From Prorocentrum cordatum (taxonomy: Eukaryota > Sar > Dinophyceae > Prorocentrales > Prorocentraceae), in NCBI GenBank assembly GCA_963575745.1, contig CAUYUJ010015704.1:891840-939020 (forward strand): DNA of 47,181 nucleotides. Direction: 5' to 3'. The position numbers and the translations under genes are program-made. Positions 36,520 to 44,621 of this stretch are shown piece by piece (the stretch's first letter is position 1; each line of letters starts with the position of its first letter). Below the pieces are notes generated by a model. The model made no database searches and was not told where the DNA came from. It was given only the letters and a program-made list of their open reading frames with translations.

Positions 36520-36578
36520 GCGCTGAAGACGGCCGTGGAGATCCACGACGTGGTGAGCATCGACGGCGCGGGGATGAC
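36520..36578 (+). CDS. Exon-like segment B1 (duplicated)
   Basis: After CTCCCGCAG the reading is ALKTAVEIHDVVSIDGAGM, then a Thr. An identical segment stands 248 bp downstream (36,768). B1 is cut at GGGGATGAC, where the duplicated unit's flank (CCTTGATCC) resumes, so B1 is probably the incomplete copy. Confidence 0.4.
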
Positions 36579-36698
36579 TCCTTGATCCTCCTCCTCCTCC
36601 TCCTCGTCCTCCTCCTCCTCCTCCTTCTCCTCCTCCTCCTCCTCCTCCTCCTCCTTCCTCCCCCTCGAGGAAGGAGGAATGAGGATCCCCAAAGCCCG

Positions 36699-36759
36699 AT
36701 CCCCAACCAGTTTCGATCCCCCCTCCCCCCTCGAGGGGGGATCGAAACTGGTTGGGGAT
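36699..36759. repeat. Hairpin with perfect 25-bp arms
   Basis: 36,699-36,723 and 36,735-36,759 are exact complements around an 11-nt loop. It ends 8 bp before exon-like segment B2. Confidence 0.95.
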
Positions 36760-36767
36760 TCCCGCAG

Positions 36768-36838
36768 GCGCTGAAGACGGCCGTGGAGATCCACGACGTG
36801 GTGAGCATCGACGGCGCGGGGATGACGACGATCAGGGA
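36768..36838 (+). CDS. Exon-like segment B2
   Basis: TTCCCGCAG acceptor, then the same ALKTAVEIHDVVSIDGAGM followed by TTIRE, and a GTGAGG donor at 36,839. It is the complete copy of the duplicated exon. The peptide is a short amphipathic unit with no known motif. Confidence 0.5.
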
Positions 36839-37112
36839 GTGAGGGATCCAGGGGGGGAGGGATCAGGAAGGGAGGGGGGGGGGGATCGATGGAGAGATCA
36901 GGGAAGTGGCGAGAGTGAGGGATCCAGGGAGGGAGGGATGAGGGAGGGAGGGAGGGAAGGAGGGATGGATATAATTGCACCGTTCTGCCTCGGGGTGGCC
37001 GCTGTCCTCCTCCATATCCTTCTCCTCCTCCTCCTCCCCCTCCTCATTATCCTCCTCATGATCCTCCTCCTCCTCCAGCTCCCCCTGATGCCCCTCTCCC
37101 CCTCCCACTTGC
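36839..37112 (+). repeat. GGGA-rich tract followed by CCT tract
   Basis: Purine-rich to 36,965 and pyrimidine-rich from 37,005, another within-strand switch. The island between reads MDIIAPFCLGVAAVLLHI on the plus strand, hydrophobic but without support. Confidence 0.8.
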
Positions 37113-37122
37113 TAAGTGGTAG

Positions 37123-37152
37123 GACGATGCAACTGTCGACGGCGGCCGAAGC
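37123..37152 (+). CDS. Possible micro-exon
   Basis: Thirty bases lie between AAGTGGTAG and a GTAGGATG donor-like sequence, reading TMQLSTAAEA or DDATVDGGRS. Weak. Confidence 0.2.
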
Positions 37153-37178
37153 GTAGGATGATCGCGAGGATAACGAAT

Positions 37179-37236
37179 GAGGACGATGAGGGCGATGAGG
37201 ACGATTGCCATCGTCCTCATCGCCCTCACCGTCCTC
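37179..37236. repeat. Hairpin with 27-bp arms
   Basis: 37,179-37,205 and 37,210-37,236 pair with one mismatch around a 4-nt loop. GAC/GAT-rich DNA with further small inverted repeats follows to 37,470, and a CCT tract fills 37,500-37,620. Confidence 0.9.
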
Positions 37237-37624
37237 GAGAGAGCTGCTCACGCCTGCATCGCTATCATCGGCCTCATCGTCAGCATCGCCCTCGAGAGCG
37301 ATGATAACGATTGAGAACGATTGAGGACGATTGATTGATCGTTCTCGTTGCCCTCATCCATGAGGGCGATGGGGACGATCAAGGACGCTGGTGACGATGC
37401 GGACGATGATAACGAACACCAGAACGATGGTGACGAGGAAGACGATGGTGAAGGAAGATGCGTTAACGACCTCCCACTCTCCCTCACCCTCAGTTCTCCT
37501 CTTCCTCCTCCGCATCCTTCTCATCCTCATCCTCTATCCTCCTCCTCCTCCTCGTCCTCCTCCTCCCCCTCCTCCTCCTCTTCCTCCTCCCCCTCCCCCT
37601 CCTCCTCCTCATGTTCCATCCCCC

Positions 37625-37790
37625 CCGATGAGGGTCAGGACGCGTCGGGGCTGGACGCGGGGAGGCCGATGATCGATGCGACCCCCCCCCCCCCCGAGGC
37701 TATTCCATCCCCGACTTCTCCACGTACCCAGCGGCCAGCTCGGCCGACCGCATCTCGAGCGACGCGCTGCTGGTCAGCGGGCTGGATGGT
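37625..37790 (+). CDS. Exon-like segment(s) C, interrupted by a C14 run
   Basis: 37,699-37,788 reads YSIPDFSTYPAASSADRISS and DALLVSGLDG, with a GT at 37,789. Upstream 37,625-37,665 reads RVRTRRGWTRGG. The two are joined in frame if the 34 nt between the two GAGGC words (GC...AG, containing the C14 run) are removed. That could be a tiny GC-AG intron, or the C run may be misassembled. Confidence 0.4.
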
Positions 37791-37839
37791 CTAATACCCT
37801 CCACCCCCCTTGAAGGCACCAGGGGGTGGGGTCGGGCGG

Positions 37840-38085
37840 TCGAGGAGGATCGAGGAGGAGGAGGGTGGTAGGAGAAAGGGGATCGATGAGAGGGATCGAG
37901 GAAGGGTTGGGAGGGTGATCGAGGAGGATGAGGGGGCGGATCGAGGAGGGAGGAAGAGAAGGAGGGGGAGGAGGAGGAGGAGGAGGAGGAGGAGGAGGAG
38001 GAGGAGGAGGAGGAGGTAGATGAGGAGGAGGAGGTAGATGAGGAGGAGGAGGAGGAGGCGTAGGAGGAGGAGGAGGACGGACGGG
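37840..38085 (+). repeat. GGA-rich tract
   Basis: Purine trinucleotides with GATCGAGGA interruptions, purest at 37,965-38,015. Confidence 0.9.
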
Positions 38086-38086
38086 T

Positions 38087-38178
38087 GGGGATAACCCCGT
38101 CGGATCCGACGAGGTTATCCCCCCTCCGATGGGATCGAAGGTGACTAACCTTCGAAGGTTAGCGACCTTCGATCCCAT
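38087..38178. repeat. Two adjacent palindromes, 36 bp and 50 bp
   Basis: 38,087-38,122 (centre GGATCC, one mismatched pair) and 38,129-38,178 (centre TTCGAA, two mismatched pairs) are separated by 6 bp. The second stops 3 bp before the ATG of exon-like segment D. Confidence 0.95.
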
Positions 38179-38181
38179 GCC

Positions 38182-38275
38182 ATGCTGGTGTCTGGTCAAA
38201 CATATGGATCTGGTTCGAGAAATCAGTTCTGGCTGGTTATTGGCCACAAGGTGGCCGTCTGGGAGGGGACGGACG
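38182..38275 (+). CDS. Exon-like segment D
   Basis: Reads MLVSGQTYGSGSRNQFWLVI then GHKVAVWEGT, a mixed beta-like composition. Its right border is uncertain. No family recognised. Confidence 0.35.
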
Positions 38276-38294
38276 GGAGGGAAAGAGCAGTTGA

Positions 38295-38378
38295 CCCGAG
38301 GTGCACCGCGCGATGTTCGCTGACCTCGACGCGTCGACGGGAGGCGAGCGCTTCAGCCAGTGCAGCATGGAGGCACAA
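38295..38378 (+). CDS. Exon-like segment E
   Basis: After AAAGAGCAG and a few bases, in a different frame from segment D, the reading PEVHRAMFADLDASTGGERF continues to SMEAQ and meets TGA at 38,379. The next GGA tract starts there, so the stop may lie in an intron. Confidence 0.4.
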
Positions 38379-38379
38379 T

Positions 38380-38670
38380 GAGGAGGATAATGAGGACGAT
38401 GAGGGTCGAGGAGGGAGGAGGAGGAGGAGGAGGAGGAGGAGGGAGAGGAGGAGGAATCGGAGGGTCCGAGGAGTGATGGGAGAAAGAAGAGGCAGAGGGG
38501 GAGGAGGAGGAGGAGGAAGAGGAGGAGGAGGGGGGGGGAGGATGATGAGGAGGAGGGAAGGGCGGACGCGAAGGATGGAGGACCCTGCAGGGGAGGAGGA
38601 GCGGGAGGAGGACGGATGAGGAGGAGGAGGAGGAGGAAGAGAAGGAGGGAGGAGGGAGGAGGAGGAGCAA
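38380..38670 (+). repeat. GGA-rich tract
   Basis: Purine trinucleotides with several G runs (38,530-38,540). Confidence 0.9.
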
Positions 38671-38673
38671 GAG

Positions 38674-38848
38674 GATCGAGATCGATGCCAACACTTCCTA
38701 GTGACCAGGGAAGGGCAGTGTAGGCACCAGGCGATCAAACGAGCGGATTCGACAACGGGAGGAGCAGGAGCAGGAGGTCATGACGATGAGGATCGGGAGG
38801 ATGACCTCGACGACAACTACGATCGACGACCGATGACGACGATGGTGA
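38674..38848 (+). CDS. Exon-like segment F, acidic
   Basis: Reads DRCQHFLVTREGQCRHQAIK, then a Gly/Ala stretch and DDEDREDDLDDNYDRRPM. It has a mixed basic start and an acidic second half. A 30-bp perfect palindrome follows at 38,868. Confidence 0.4.
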
Positions 38849-38867
38849 GAGAGCTTCGGGGCGTACA

Positions 38868-38897
38868 TCCAATGGCGCTCGATCGAGCGCCATTGGA
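38868..38897. repeat. Perfect 30-bp palindrome
   Basis: TCCAATGGCGCTCGA and its complement, centred on CGATCG. Confidence 0.95.
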
Positions 38898-38930
38898 CGA
38901 TGGCCGACTATCGTCATACGATCGGACTGT

Positions 38931-39092
38931 TTTTTTTTTTTTTTTTTTACTTTTTTTTTGCGATCACCGACAGTATAAAATCTACGTGTCGTAGTCTTTT
39001 CTGCCTGGAGACCTCGCCGTACAGTGTTGTTTCCTCTGTATCCCGTCTCGATATAAAAAAAATAAAAAAAAAAAAAAAAAAAGAATAAAAAG
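38931..39092. repeat. Poly-T and poly-A tracts facing each other
   Basis: T-rich 38,931-38,960 and A-rich 39,053-39,092 bracket about 90 bp of ordinary sequence that contains GTATAAAAT. An A tail beside a short unique body could be a retroposed transcript or SINE, but the facing T run also allows a simple A/T hairpin. Confidence 0.7.
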
Positions 39093-39369
39093 AAGAACTC
39101 TATGTTACGCTCTCACCTCGCACTTCGTCGAATCTTCCAGTTTTTCCGATTGCCCGATGTCGTCTCTTTCGATCGTCCGCCAATCCGAAAACCCGTCCGT
39201 CGTGCGCCCTCATTTTATTTCAATCTCCTCGCTCCGCCACCCTCCTGTCGCCTCACCGGTCGACTCCATCCTCCCGCTCGTTCTTCTTCCCCATCCCCCC
39301 GACCATCATTCCAGCCCACTGCTTCTCGTTTCTTTATCCCCTCCTTTCCTCGTTCTTCCCCCTCCTCAG

Positions 39370-39570
39370 AACGATGAATCGATCCCTTGTGAAGCGTCGC
39401 CGTTCGTTGTCTCCCCTGCCCTCGCCAAGCCAGGTTGTGTGGGCTGCTGCGTTCAAGGACACGATGGTCAAGCAGTACAGGGCGGTGAAGGGGCGTGCAC
39501 CGCCGAGCAAGGTCATCACTGGCCATAGGCCAGCCTGCATGAGCATGAGAGGAGACAGGGAGGACGTCGA
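39370..39570 (+). CDS. Exon-like segment G
   Basis: A long pyrimidine-rich stretch (39,190-39,365) ends in CCTCCTCAG, a good acceptor. Then comes MNRSLVKRRRSLSPLPSPSQ and VVWAAAFKDTMVKQYRAVKG, followed by RAPPSKVITGHRPACMSMRG. It is basic and mixed, one of the clearest exons. The right edge is probably within the GAGGACGTCGAGGATCGATC stretch. No family recognised. Confidence 0.5.
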
Positions 39571-39574
39571 GGAT

Positions 39575-39900
39575 CGATCAGCGGGATTCGTCGATCGATC
39601 GCGGTCGGCCGCGCTATCTCGGATCGCCCACCGTGGCGATCGCGCCCATCGAGCATATGCTCGATGGGCGCGATCGCCATCGATCGATAGACCGATCAAA
39701 TATCGTCCGATCTCGGTCGATCTGCCGCCATCGACGGTCGTCGAGTGCCGATCGCCGGTCGTGTAAACGTCGCGATCGCACGCGTGTATCGATCGCACCT
39801 GCCGCTCAAGTCGGATCGGCCCGCGATCTCGAGCGATCGATCGACCGTCGGTCAAATGCCGATCGCTGATCGGTTAACCGATCCGCGATCGACACCAATT
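39575..39900. repeat. CGATCG-dense stretch with a perfect 46-bp palindrome
   Basis: 39,634-39,679 is a perfect palindrome centred on CATATG. The whole stretch is packed with CGATCG and GATCG words. A further palindrome (39,889-39,906, one mismatched pair) precedes exon-like segment H. Confidence 0.9.
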
Positions 39901-39910
39901 GATGTCGAGA

Positions 39911-40010
39911 GTGGTCCCGATCACCCCTGGAGGTTCCTCCAGTCCCGCAGCCTGCGCATCATGCGCGCGCACTGGCAGCGCTCCCAGAGCTCGGCGGCTG
40001 CTTCGGACAG
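39911..40010 (+). CDS. Exon-like segment H
   Basis: Reads PDHPWRFLQSRSLRIMRAHW then QRSQSSAAASD, a basic amphipathic helix. It is followed by a CCT tract (40,040-40,200). No family recognised. Confidence 0.45.
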
Positions 40011-40229
40011 ATGGGGTGCCCCGAAAATTGTTAACCCCCCATCCTCCACCCTGCTCCCCCCTCCCTCTTCCTTCCCCTCCTCCTCCTCCTCCTCCTCCTC
40101 CTCCTCCTACCCGTCCTACCCATCCTCCTCCTCGGATCCTCCTCCTCCTCCTCCTCCTCCTCCTCCTCCTCCTCCTCCCCCTCCCCTATTATTCCTTCTC
40201 AACCTCATCCTCCCACGCCTCGTCCCGAG

Positions 40230-40456
40230 AGGATTGAAGGGTCAAGCGCGTCCATCCAACGTTTGGCCCTTCAGGGCGGGTGGGCGTGCTTGTCGGCATC
40301 CATCCTCGCGGAGCTCGGGAGCGGCGCCCGATCCCTCATTGCCCACCGCCAGACAGGAGGACGACGGCGACGTGGAGGCCCTCGATCAGGCGACGCTGCA
40401 GCGGAGGATGGCCGACATCATGGAGGTCCCGATCTCGTCGGAGGAGGCCGCCACTT
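40230..40456 (+). CDS. Exon-like segments I and J with a frame change
   Basis: 40,230-40,354 reads RIEGSSASIQRLALQGGWAC then LSASILAELGSGARSLIAHR. 40,357-40,455 reads EDDGDVEALDQATLQRRMAD then IMEVPISSEEAAT and stops at 40,456. The two abut at GCCAGACAG|GAG but lie in different frames, so there is a tiny intron, a sequence error or decay. They are helical, with Leu-rich and acidic halves. Confidence 0.5.
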
Positions 40457-40479
40457 AGGGGTGGCGATGGTGACAAGAC

Positions 40480-40609
40480 GATGACAATGAGGATGATGCG
40501 CTGCTGATGATCATCAGCAGCGCAGCATCCTCAGTGTCATCGATGCCTCGACATCATCATGATCAGCATCAACCTCGGCATCGATGCCGAGGTTGATGCT
40601 GATCATGAT
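40480..40609. repeat. Two palindromes, 62 bp (two mismatched pairs) and 54 bp (perfect)
   Basis: 40,480-40,541 is centred on ATGATCAT; its inner 28 bp (40,497-40,524) are perfect. 40,556-40,609 is perfect, centred on GCATCGATGC. They begin 22 bp after the stop of segment J. GAT-rich DNA continues to about 40,760 and irregular GATC/ATCG words to 40,930. Confidence 0.95.
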
Positions 40610-40935
40610 ACTGATGATGATGCTGATGGTGTAACTTGTGATGATGATTCTGATGAGGATGTTGATGATGAGGATGTTGATGGTGATGGTGATGCTGATG
40701 ATGATGCTGGTGATGATGTTGATGATGCTGACGACGACAATGACCATACTGAGGACGATGGTGATGGCTCTGAAGTACTGGCGATCATCATTGTGATGGT
40801 GGTGGCGATGACGATCACGATGGTCACGCTGATCATCGTGATCATCGTCATCGATGACGATCGCGATACCGATCAGGGTGGTGATGGGAACGATCACGGT
40901 GGATACAACGACGGTCGCGATGCTGGTCACATGGG

Positions 40936-41028
40936 ATGGGCACGAGGGTGAGGAGGACGAGGACGGAGACGGATGGGGAGGAGGCCGAGGTTGAGGAGAA
41001 GGCCATGGACGAGAGTGGGATTAAGGTT
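40936..41028 (+). CDS. Exon-like segment K, acidic
   Basis: Reads VRRTRTETDGEEAEVEEKAM then DESGIKV. A small inverted repeat (CGATCC...GGATCG) follows, and then pyrimidine-rich DNA to 41,225. Confidence 0.35.
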
Positions 41029-41294
41029 CGGCCTCATCGATCCTCCAAGGGATCGATCAGTCGACTCTCCCCATCTCTCATCTCTTTTTCTTCGCCGATC
41101 ACCCTTCCCCTCATGCTCATTCTCTTTGCCCTCCTGGCGCTCGTGATCATTATCCTCATCTTCCTCTCCTTGGTCTCCTGGCCCCCCGTCCTCCTTCCCC
41201 TAGCCTCCTTAGTCAGTATTCTCTTCTGGTGGCTCTCCTCGGGGAGGAGGAAGCATCGGCGACAGCAACGTCGGCGGCAAGCACGACTGCAGCA

Positions 41295-42081
41295 GGAGTG
41301 CGGATGCCGTTCATAGCAAGCATGCGCGGAGATGAGGCGAGGCACCGAATGGAGGCAGGCGAGGCGGCCCGCAAAAAGCGCAAGAAACATATGGCCACGC
41401 CCGTGGCCCCAGAGAACCTGCCCGAGTGGATGCACGAAGCATCAGGACCGCCAACGCCGAAGACTAAGGCAAAAGGAGGAGCAGGACCGCCCAAGCCGAA
41501 GAAAGCAAAAGGAGGAGCAGGACCGCCAACGCCGAAGAAAGCAAAAGGAGGAGGAGCAGGACCGCCAACGCCGAAGAAAGCAACAGGAGGAGCAGGACCG
41601 CCGCTGCCGAAGAAAGCAACAGGAGACGCAGGACCGTCCACGCCGAAGAAAGCAAAAGGAGAAGCAGGACCACCGCCGAAGAAAGCAAAAGGAGGAGCAG
41701 GACCATCCACGCCGATCGCAAAGGTAGGGCTGCCAACGCCGAAGAAAGCACCAGGAGGAGGAGCAGGACCGCCACAGCCGAAGAAAGCAAAAGGAGGAGG
41801 AGCAGGACCGCCCACGCCGATCGCAAAGGTAGGACAGCCGAAGAAAGCAACAGGAGGAGCGCCCGCATCGAAGCCAAAGGGGGCGAAGCTGGCAGCTCTG
41901 GGAGTCTGGGGTGCCGAGGCGGAGGACATACACGAAGACGAGGAGGAAAAAGAAGAAGGCTGCGCTGCCGCTGCCGAGGAGGAGGAGGAGGAGGAGGAGA
42001 AGGAGGAGGAGGAGGAGGGGGAGGACGAGAACGACACGACGGACGCCCGCGAGGAGGAGAAGGAGGAGGAGGAGGAGGCGG
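41295..42081 (+). CDS. Exon-like segment L: basic start, Pro-Lys-Gly repeats, acidic tail
   Basis: After GACTGCAGCAG the reading MPFIASMRGDEARHRMEAGE and AARKKRKKHMATPVAPENLP leads into about a dozen copies of GPPTPKKAKGGA. It then gives AALGVWGAEAEDIHEDEEEK and a Glu-rich run that enters the N gap. The KKRKKH cluster would serve as a nuclear signal. The repeats keep a 12-residue register for about 350 nt without a stop, which argues for coding, although low complexity lowers certainty. Confidence 0.5.
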
Positions 42082-42181
42082 NNNNNNNNNNNNNNNNNNN
42101 NNNNNNNNNNNNNNNNNNNNNNNNNNNNNNNNNNNNNNNNNNNNNNNNNNNNNNNNNNNNNNNNNNNNNNNNNNNNNNNNN
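42082..42181. other. Assembly gap, 100 N
   Basis: Exactly 100 N, a conventional gap of unknown size. It falls where GAG triplets on the left meet CCT triplets on the right, a fold-back that assemblers often fail to cross. Confidence 1.
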
Positions 42182-42262
42182 CCCCCTACTCCTCCTCCAC
42201 CTCCTCCTCCTCCTTCTCCCCCTCCTCCCCCTCCCCCTCCAACGCGAAAACTTAGCTCCCAG

Positions 42263-42449
42263 GAACGCGTTGGCCACCGAGAAGAAGGAGATCAGGGATG
42301 AGTTCAAGAGGAAGTCCAGGGCTGGGAAGCGCCAGTTTCTCGCGAACTGGCTCGAGACGGGCGACTTCACGTGGGCGGTGTCCTACAAGACGGAGGCTCG
42401 CGAGCAGGCCAACGAGCACCGTGACGCGTGCGTTCGACGTTCGGGAAAG
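42263..42449 (+). CDS. Exon-like segment M
   Basis: A CCT tract ends in TTAGCTCCCAG, an acceptor. Then come NALATEKKEIRDEFKRKSRA, GKRQFLANWLETGDFTWAVS and YKTEAREQANEHRDA. It is strongly helical and charged with conserved-looking aromatic residues, among the best exons. It resembles no domain I can name. Confidence 0.6.
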
Positions 42450-42514
42450 GAGGTCGGACATCCTTCCTCCTCCACCTTTTCCTGCTCCCATCCTCGCCTC
42501 ATTCCTCTGCAGGG

Positions 42515-42813
42515 CGTTCGCTCGAGCGCAAGCCGTGCAGCACCACTGCGAGTCCATGCGGTCGACGCACATGTCGGTGGGGGGGCTCGAGTTCGCATCG
42601 GATCCCCTGTATATCGGTGCGAGGTCACAGCATTCAGGGGCGCAGGAATGTCGACGACGTCGACGCTTCCTGTGCCCCCTGGATGAAGGGCCTCGCACTG
42701 TTTGAACAATCCCGCTGCTTGATCCGAGAAAGGTGGACGAGCAGACGGGCGAACCGACCTACAAGCGCGTGGAGAAGAGTGTGATTGACAATGATGTACC
42801 CTCTTGGAGCTAG
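42515..42813 (+). CDS. Exon-like segments N and O in one frame, split by TGA
   Basis: 42,515-42,622 reads AVQHHCESMRSTHMSVGGLE then FASDPLYIG. 42,703-42,813 reads TIPLLDPRKVDEQTGEPTYK then RVEKSVIDNDV. They share a frame, but a TGA at about 42,699 and Arg-rich filler lie between, so an intron is likely. The second ends near a GTACCC donor. Confidence 0.5.
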
Positions 42814-42854
42814 GGAGGGCAGGACTTCAGGATGGGGGATCGGACCCTCGGGAT

Positions 42855-43040
42855 CCATCTCACCGAATCGACTCGCCGAGCCAACGCTCGAACGATCGAT
42901 GGCGTCGACTCGGCGAGTCCATTCGGGGAGATAGAGGATGGAGGATCGGACCCTCGAGATCCATCTCACCGAATCGACTCGCCGAGTCAACGCTCGATCG
43001 ATCGATGGCGTCGACTCGGCGAGTCCATTCGGTGAGATGG
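42855..43040. repeat. Two tandem hairpin units, 106-bp period
   Basis: In the second unit 42,961-42,988 pairs with 43,013-43,040 (28 bp, one mismatch). In the first, 42,855-42,882 pairs with about 42,907-42,932 (more mismatches). The right arm of the second unit ends at the first in-frame base of segment P. Confidence 0.95.
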
Positions 43041-43205
43041 CCCCGACCACGACGGCATAGTATACACTGCATCCCCCAATGAGGCACGGAGCAAGAGATT
43101 GGAGACCCAGCTCAGCACGGAGAGGTGCAAGATCGAGGAGGCGCTGGACCAGCAGGGGCTTAAGGAGAGCAAGAAGACGCCTGCGAAGGGCAAGAAGGCA
43201 GGGAT
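43037..43205 (+). CDS. Exon-like segment P, coiled-coil-like
   Basis: Reads DHDGIVYTASPNEARSKRLE, TQLSTERCKIEEALDQQGLK, ESKKTPAKGKKA. Heptad-like spacing of Leu/Ile suggests a short coiled coil with a Lys-rich end. A CCT tract starts at 43,207. Confidence 0.55.
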
Positions 43206-43206
43206 G

Positions 43207-43462
43207 TCCTCCTCCTCCTCCTCCTCCTCCTCCTGCTTTCTCCCTCCTGATCCTCCTGCCTCCTCCCTCCTATCTCTCCTCCTCCTCTCCTCCTCCGTCG
43301 CTTCCCCCTGATCCCCCCCTTCTCCTCCTCCCCCATCTTCCCCTCGATCCTCCTCCTCGATCTCCCTCCTCCTCCTCCTCCTCCTCGATCCTCCTCCTCT
43401 TCGGATCTTTCTCCTCCTCGATCCTCCTCCTCGTCCTCTTCGAGATCATCCTCCTCCCCTCG
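43207..43462 (+). repeat. CCT-rich tract
   Basis: Pyrimidine trinucleotides with CTCGATCC words, ending in CGCTTAAGAG before segment Q. Confidence 0.9.
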
Positions 43463-43468
43463 CTTAAG

Positions 43469-43575
43469 AGGTCGTGAAGAGCGAGAGCTCCAGCGATGAG
43501 TGGATCCAGCTACTCGGGCGATGAGGAGTCCGAGCCGCGCTCCTCGAAGAAGGCGCGAACGAGGAGCGAGGATGG
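43469..43575 (+). CDS. Exon-like segment Q, acidic Ser-rich
   Basis: Reads EVVKSESSSDE, then in another frame ESEPRSSKKARTRSEDGE. Two GCGATGAG words (43,493-43,500 and 43,518-43,525) bracket 25 nt whose removal joins the two frames into one acidic Ser-rich run. That would resemble a casein-kinase-type acidic segment. The 25 nt may be a tiny insertion or intron. Confidence 0.4.
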
Positions 43576-43700
43576 GGAGGATAGGAGACTCGAGGAGGAT
43601 GGGATGAGGATGGATGCGACGAATGGGAGGATGGGAGGAGGACGGACGCTAAGAATGGGAGGAGGACAGATGGGAGGTTGGAAAGAGGATGGGAGGATAA
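43575..43700 (+). repeat. GGA/GGAT-rich tract
   Basis: Purine-rich, with GGATGGGAGGA words. Confidence 0.8.
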
Positions 43701-43716
43701 TGGATGGATCTACGCA

Positions 43717-43842
43717 GCCAGGCCAACACGAAGTCGACTGGCCACGCGTCGTCCTCGGGCAACAACGAGTGGGGCATGCGCCTCGTGGAGCGCTGCAGAC
43801 TCAAGGCCTTGCTCGGCGGCTTGGGCGTGACAAGGGGGGGCG
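43717..43842 (+). CDS. Exon-like segment R
   Basis: After ATCTACGCAG the reading SQANTKSTGHASSSGNNEWG and MRLVERCRLKALLGGLGVT ends near a GTGACAAGG donor-like sequence. Clear mixed composition; no family recognised. Confidence 0.5.
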
Positions 43843-43964
43843 ACTCGATCGCGTCGACGGCGCGAGGGTCGAGGCAGGAGCGAGGAGGTGGAAGATCGAC
43901 GACAGTCGTTGGTCGGAGGCCCCCTCTGCCAAGCGCAGTTGTGGAAGCTTCTCCTCGCCCTCCA

Positions 43965-43985
43965 AAGCTAGCGTTGGAGGGTGAG
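43965..43985. repeat. Small inverted repeat
   Basis: CCCTCCAA and TTGGAGGG flank AGCTAGCG. Purine-rich DNA follows to about 44,115. 43,843-43,960 shows no clear exon. Confidence 0.7.
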
Positions 43986-44227
43986 GAGAAATATGGAGGA
44001 TGCGATCGATGGTGACACTGTGGAGGAGATGGAGGAGGCGGCGGAAGCGGAGGCGGAGGCGGATGGGGAAGAAGGGCAGCGAGACCGAGAATAGAGAGAG
44101 GGAGGATGGAGGGTGGAGGCCGGATGAAGGGGGATCCAGGATAGGGCTCCCCTCTCCCCACCCTCTCGACGACCGCCGGCGGCGACAGGCTCGCGATTGC
44201 CGACGGTGACGGCGACGACAGTCGGGG

Positions 44228-44409
44228 AGGTGAAGTCGCAGCCGTGGCTGAGCCCGTTCAGCACGCGCGTCAAGAGGTGCTCCGATGGCCTGGAGCGCCT
44301 GCAGAAGGAGATCGAGGACATGATCCAGGGCAAGGGCACCGCGGACGTCGACGCGAGCAAGACTATCTTCGCGGAGGCCAGCTTGCTCGGCCCCGCCATC
44401 GCCGATCGA
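44228..44409 (+). CDS. Exon-like segment S
   Basis: Reads VKSQPWLSPFSTRVKRCSDG, LERLQKEIEDMIQGKGTADV, DASKTIFAEASLLGPAIADR. It is helical with an amphipathic middle, followed by a GGA tract (44,410-44,618). One of the most convincing exons. No domain recognised. Confidence 0.6.
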
Positions 44410-44621
44410 AGGAGGAGGGAATGAGGAAGCTGATCAGAGGCAGGGTGATCAGGCGAAGGAGGATCAGGAGGAAAGGATGATGAGGATCAGGAGGAGGATC
44501 AGGGGGAGGATCGGGGGGGGGATCTGGAGGAGGACCAGGAGGATATAGGTCGGCAGTGGGAGGATCAGGAGGATCAGCCAAGCAGGAATCACGAGGAGGA
44601 GGAAGAGGAGTGGCAAGATGA

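Noticed and set aside
35872-36585. Long plus-strand ORF across CCT tracts
   Set aside because: Mostly poly-Leu/poly-Ser from the microsatellite; only the 36,206-36,294 part looks like protein.
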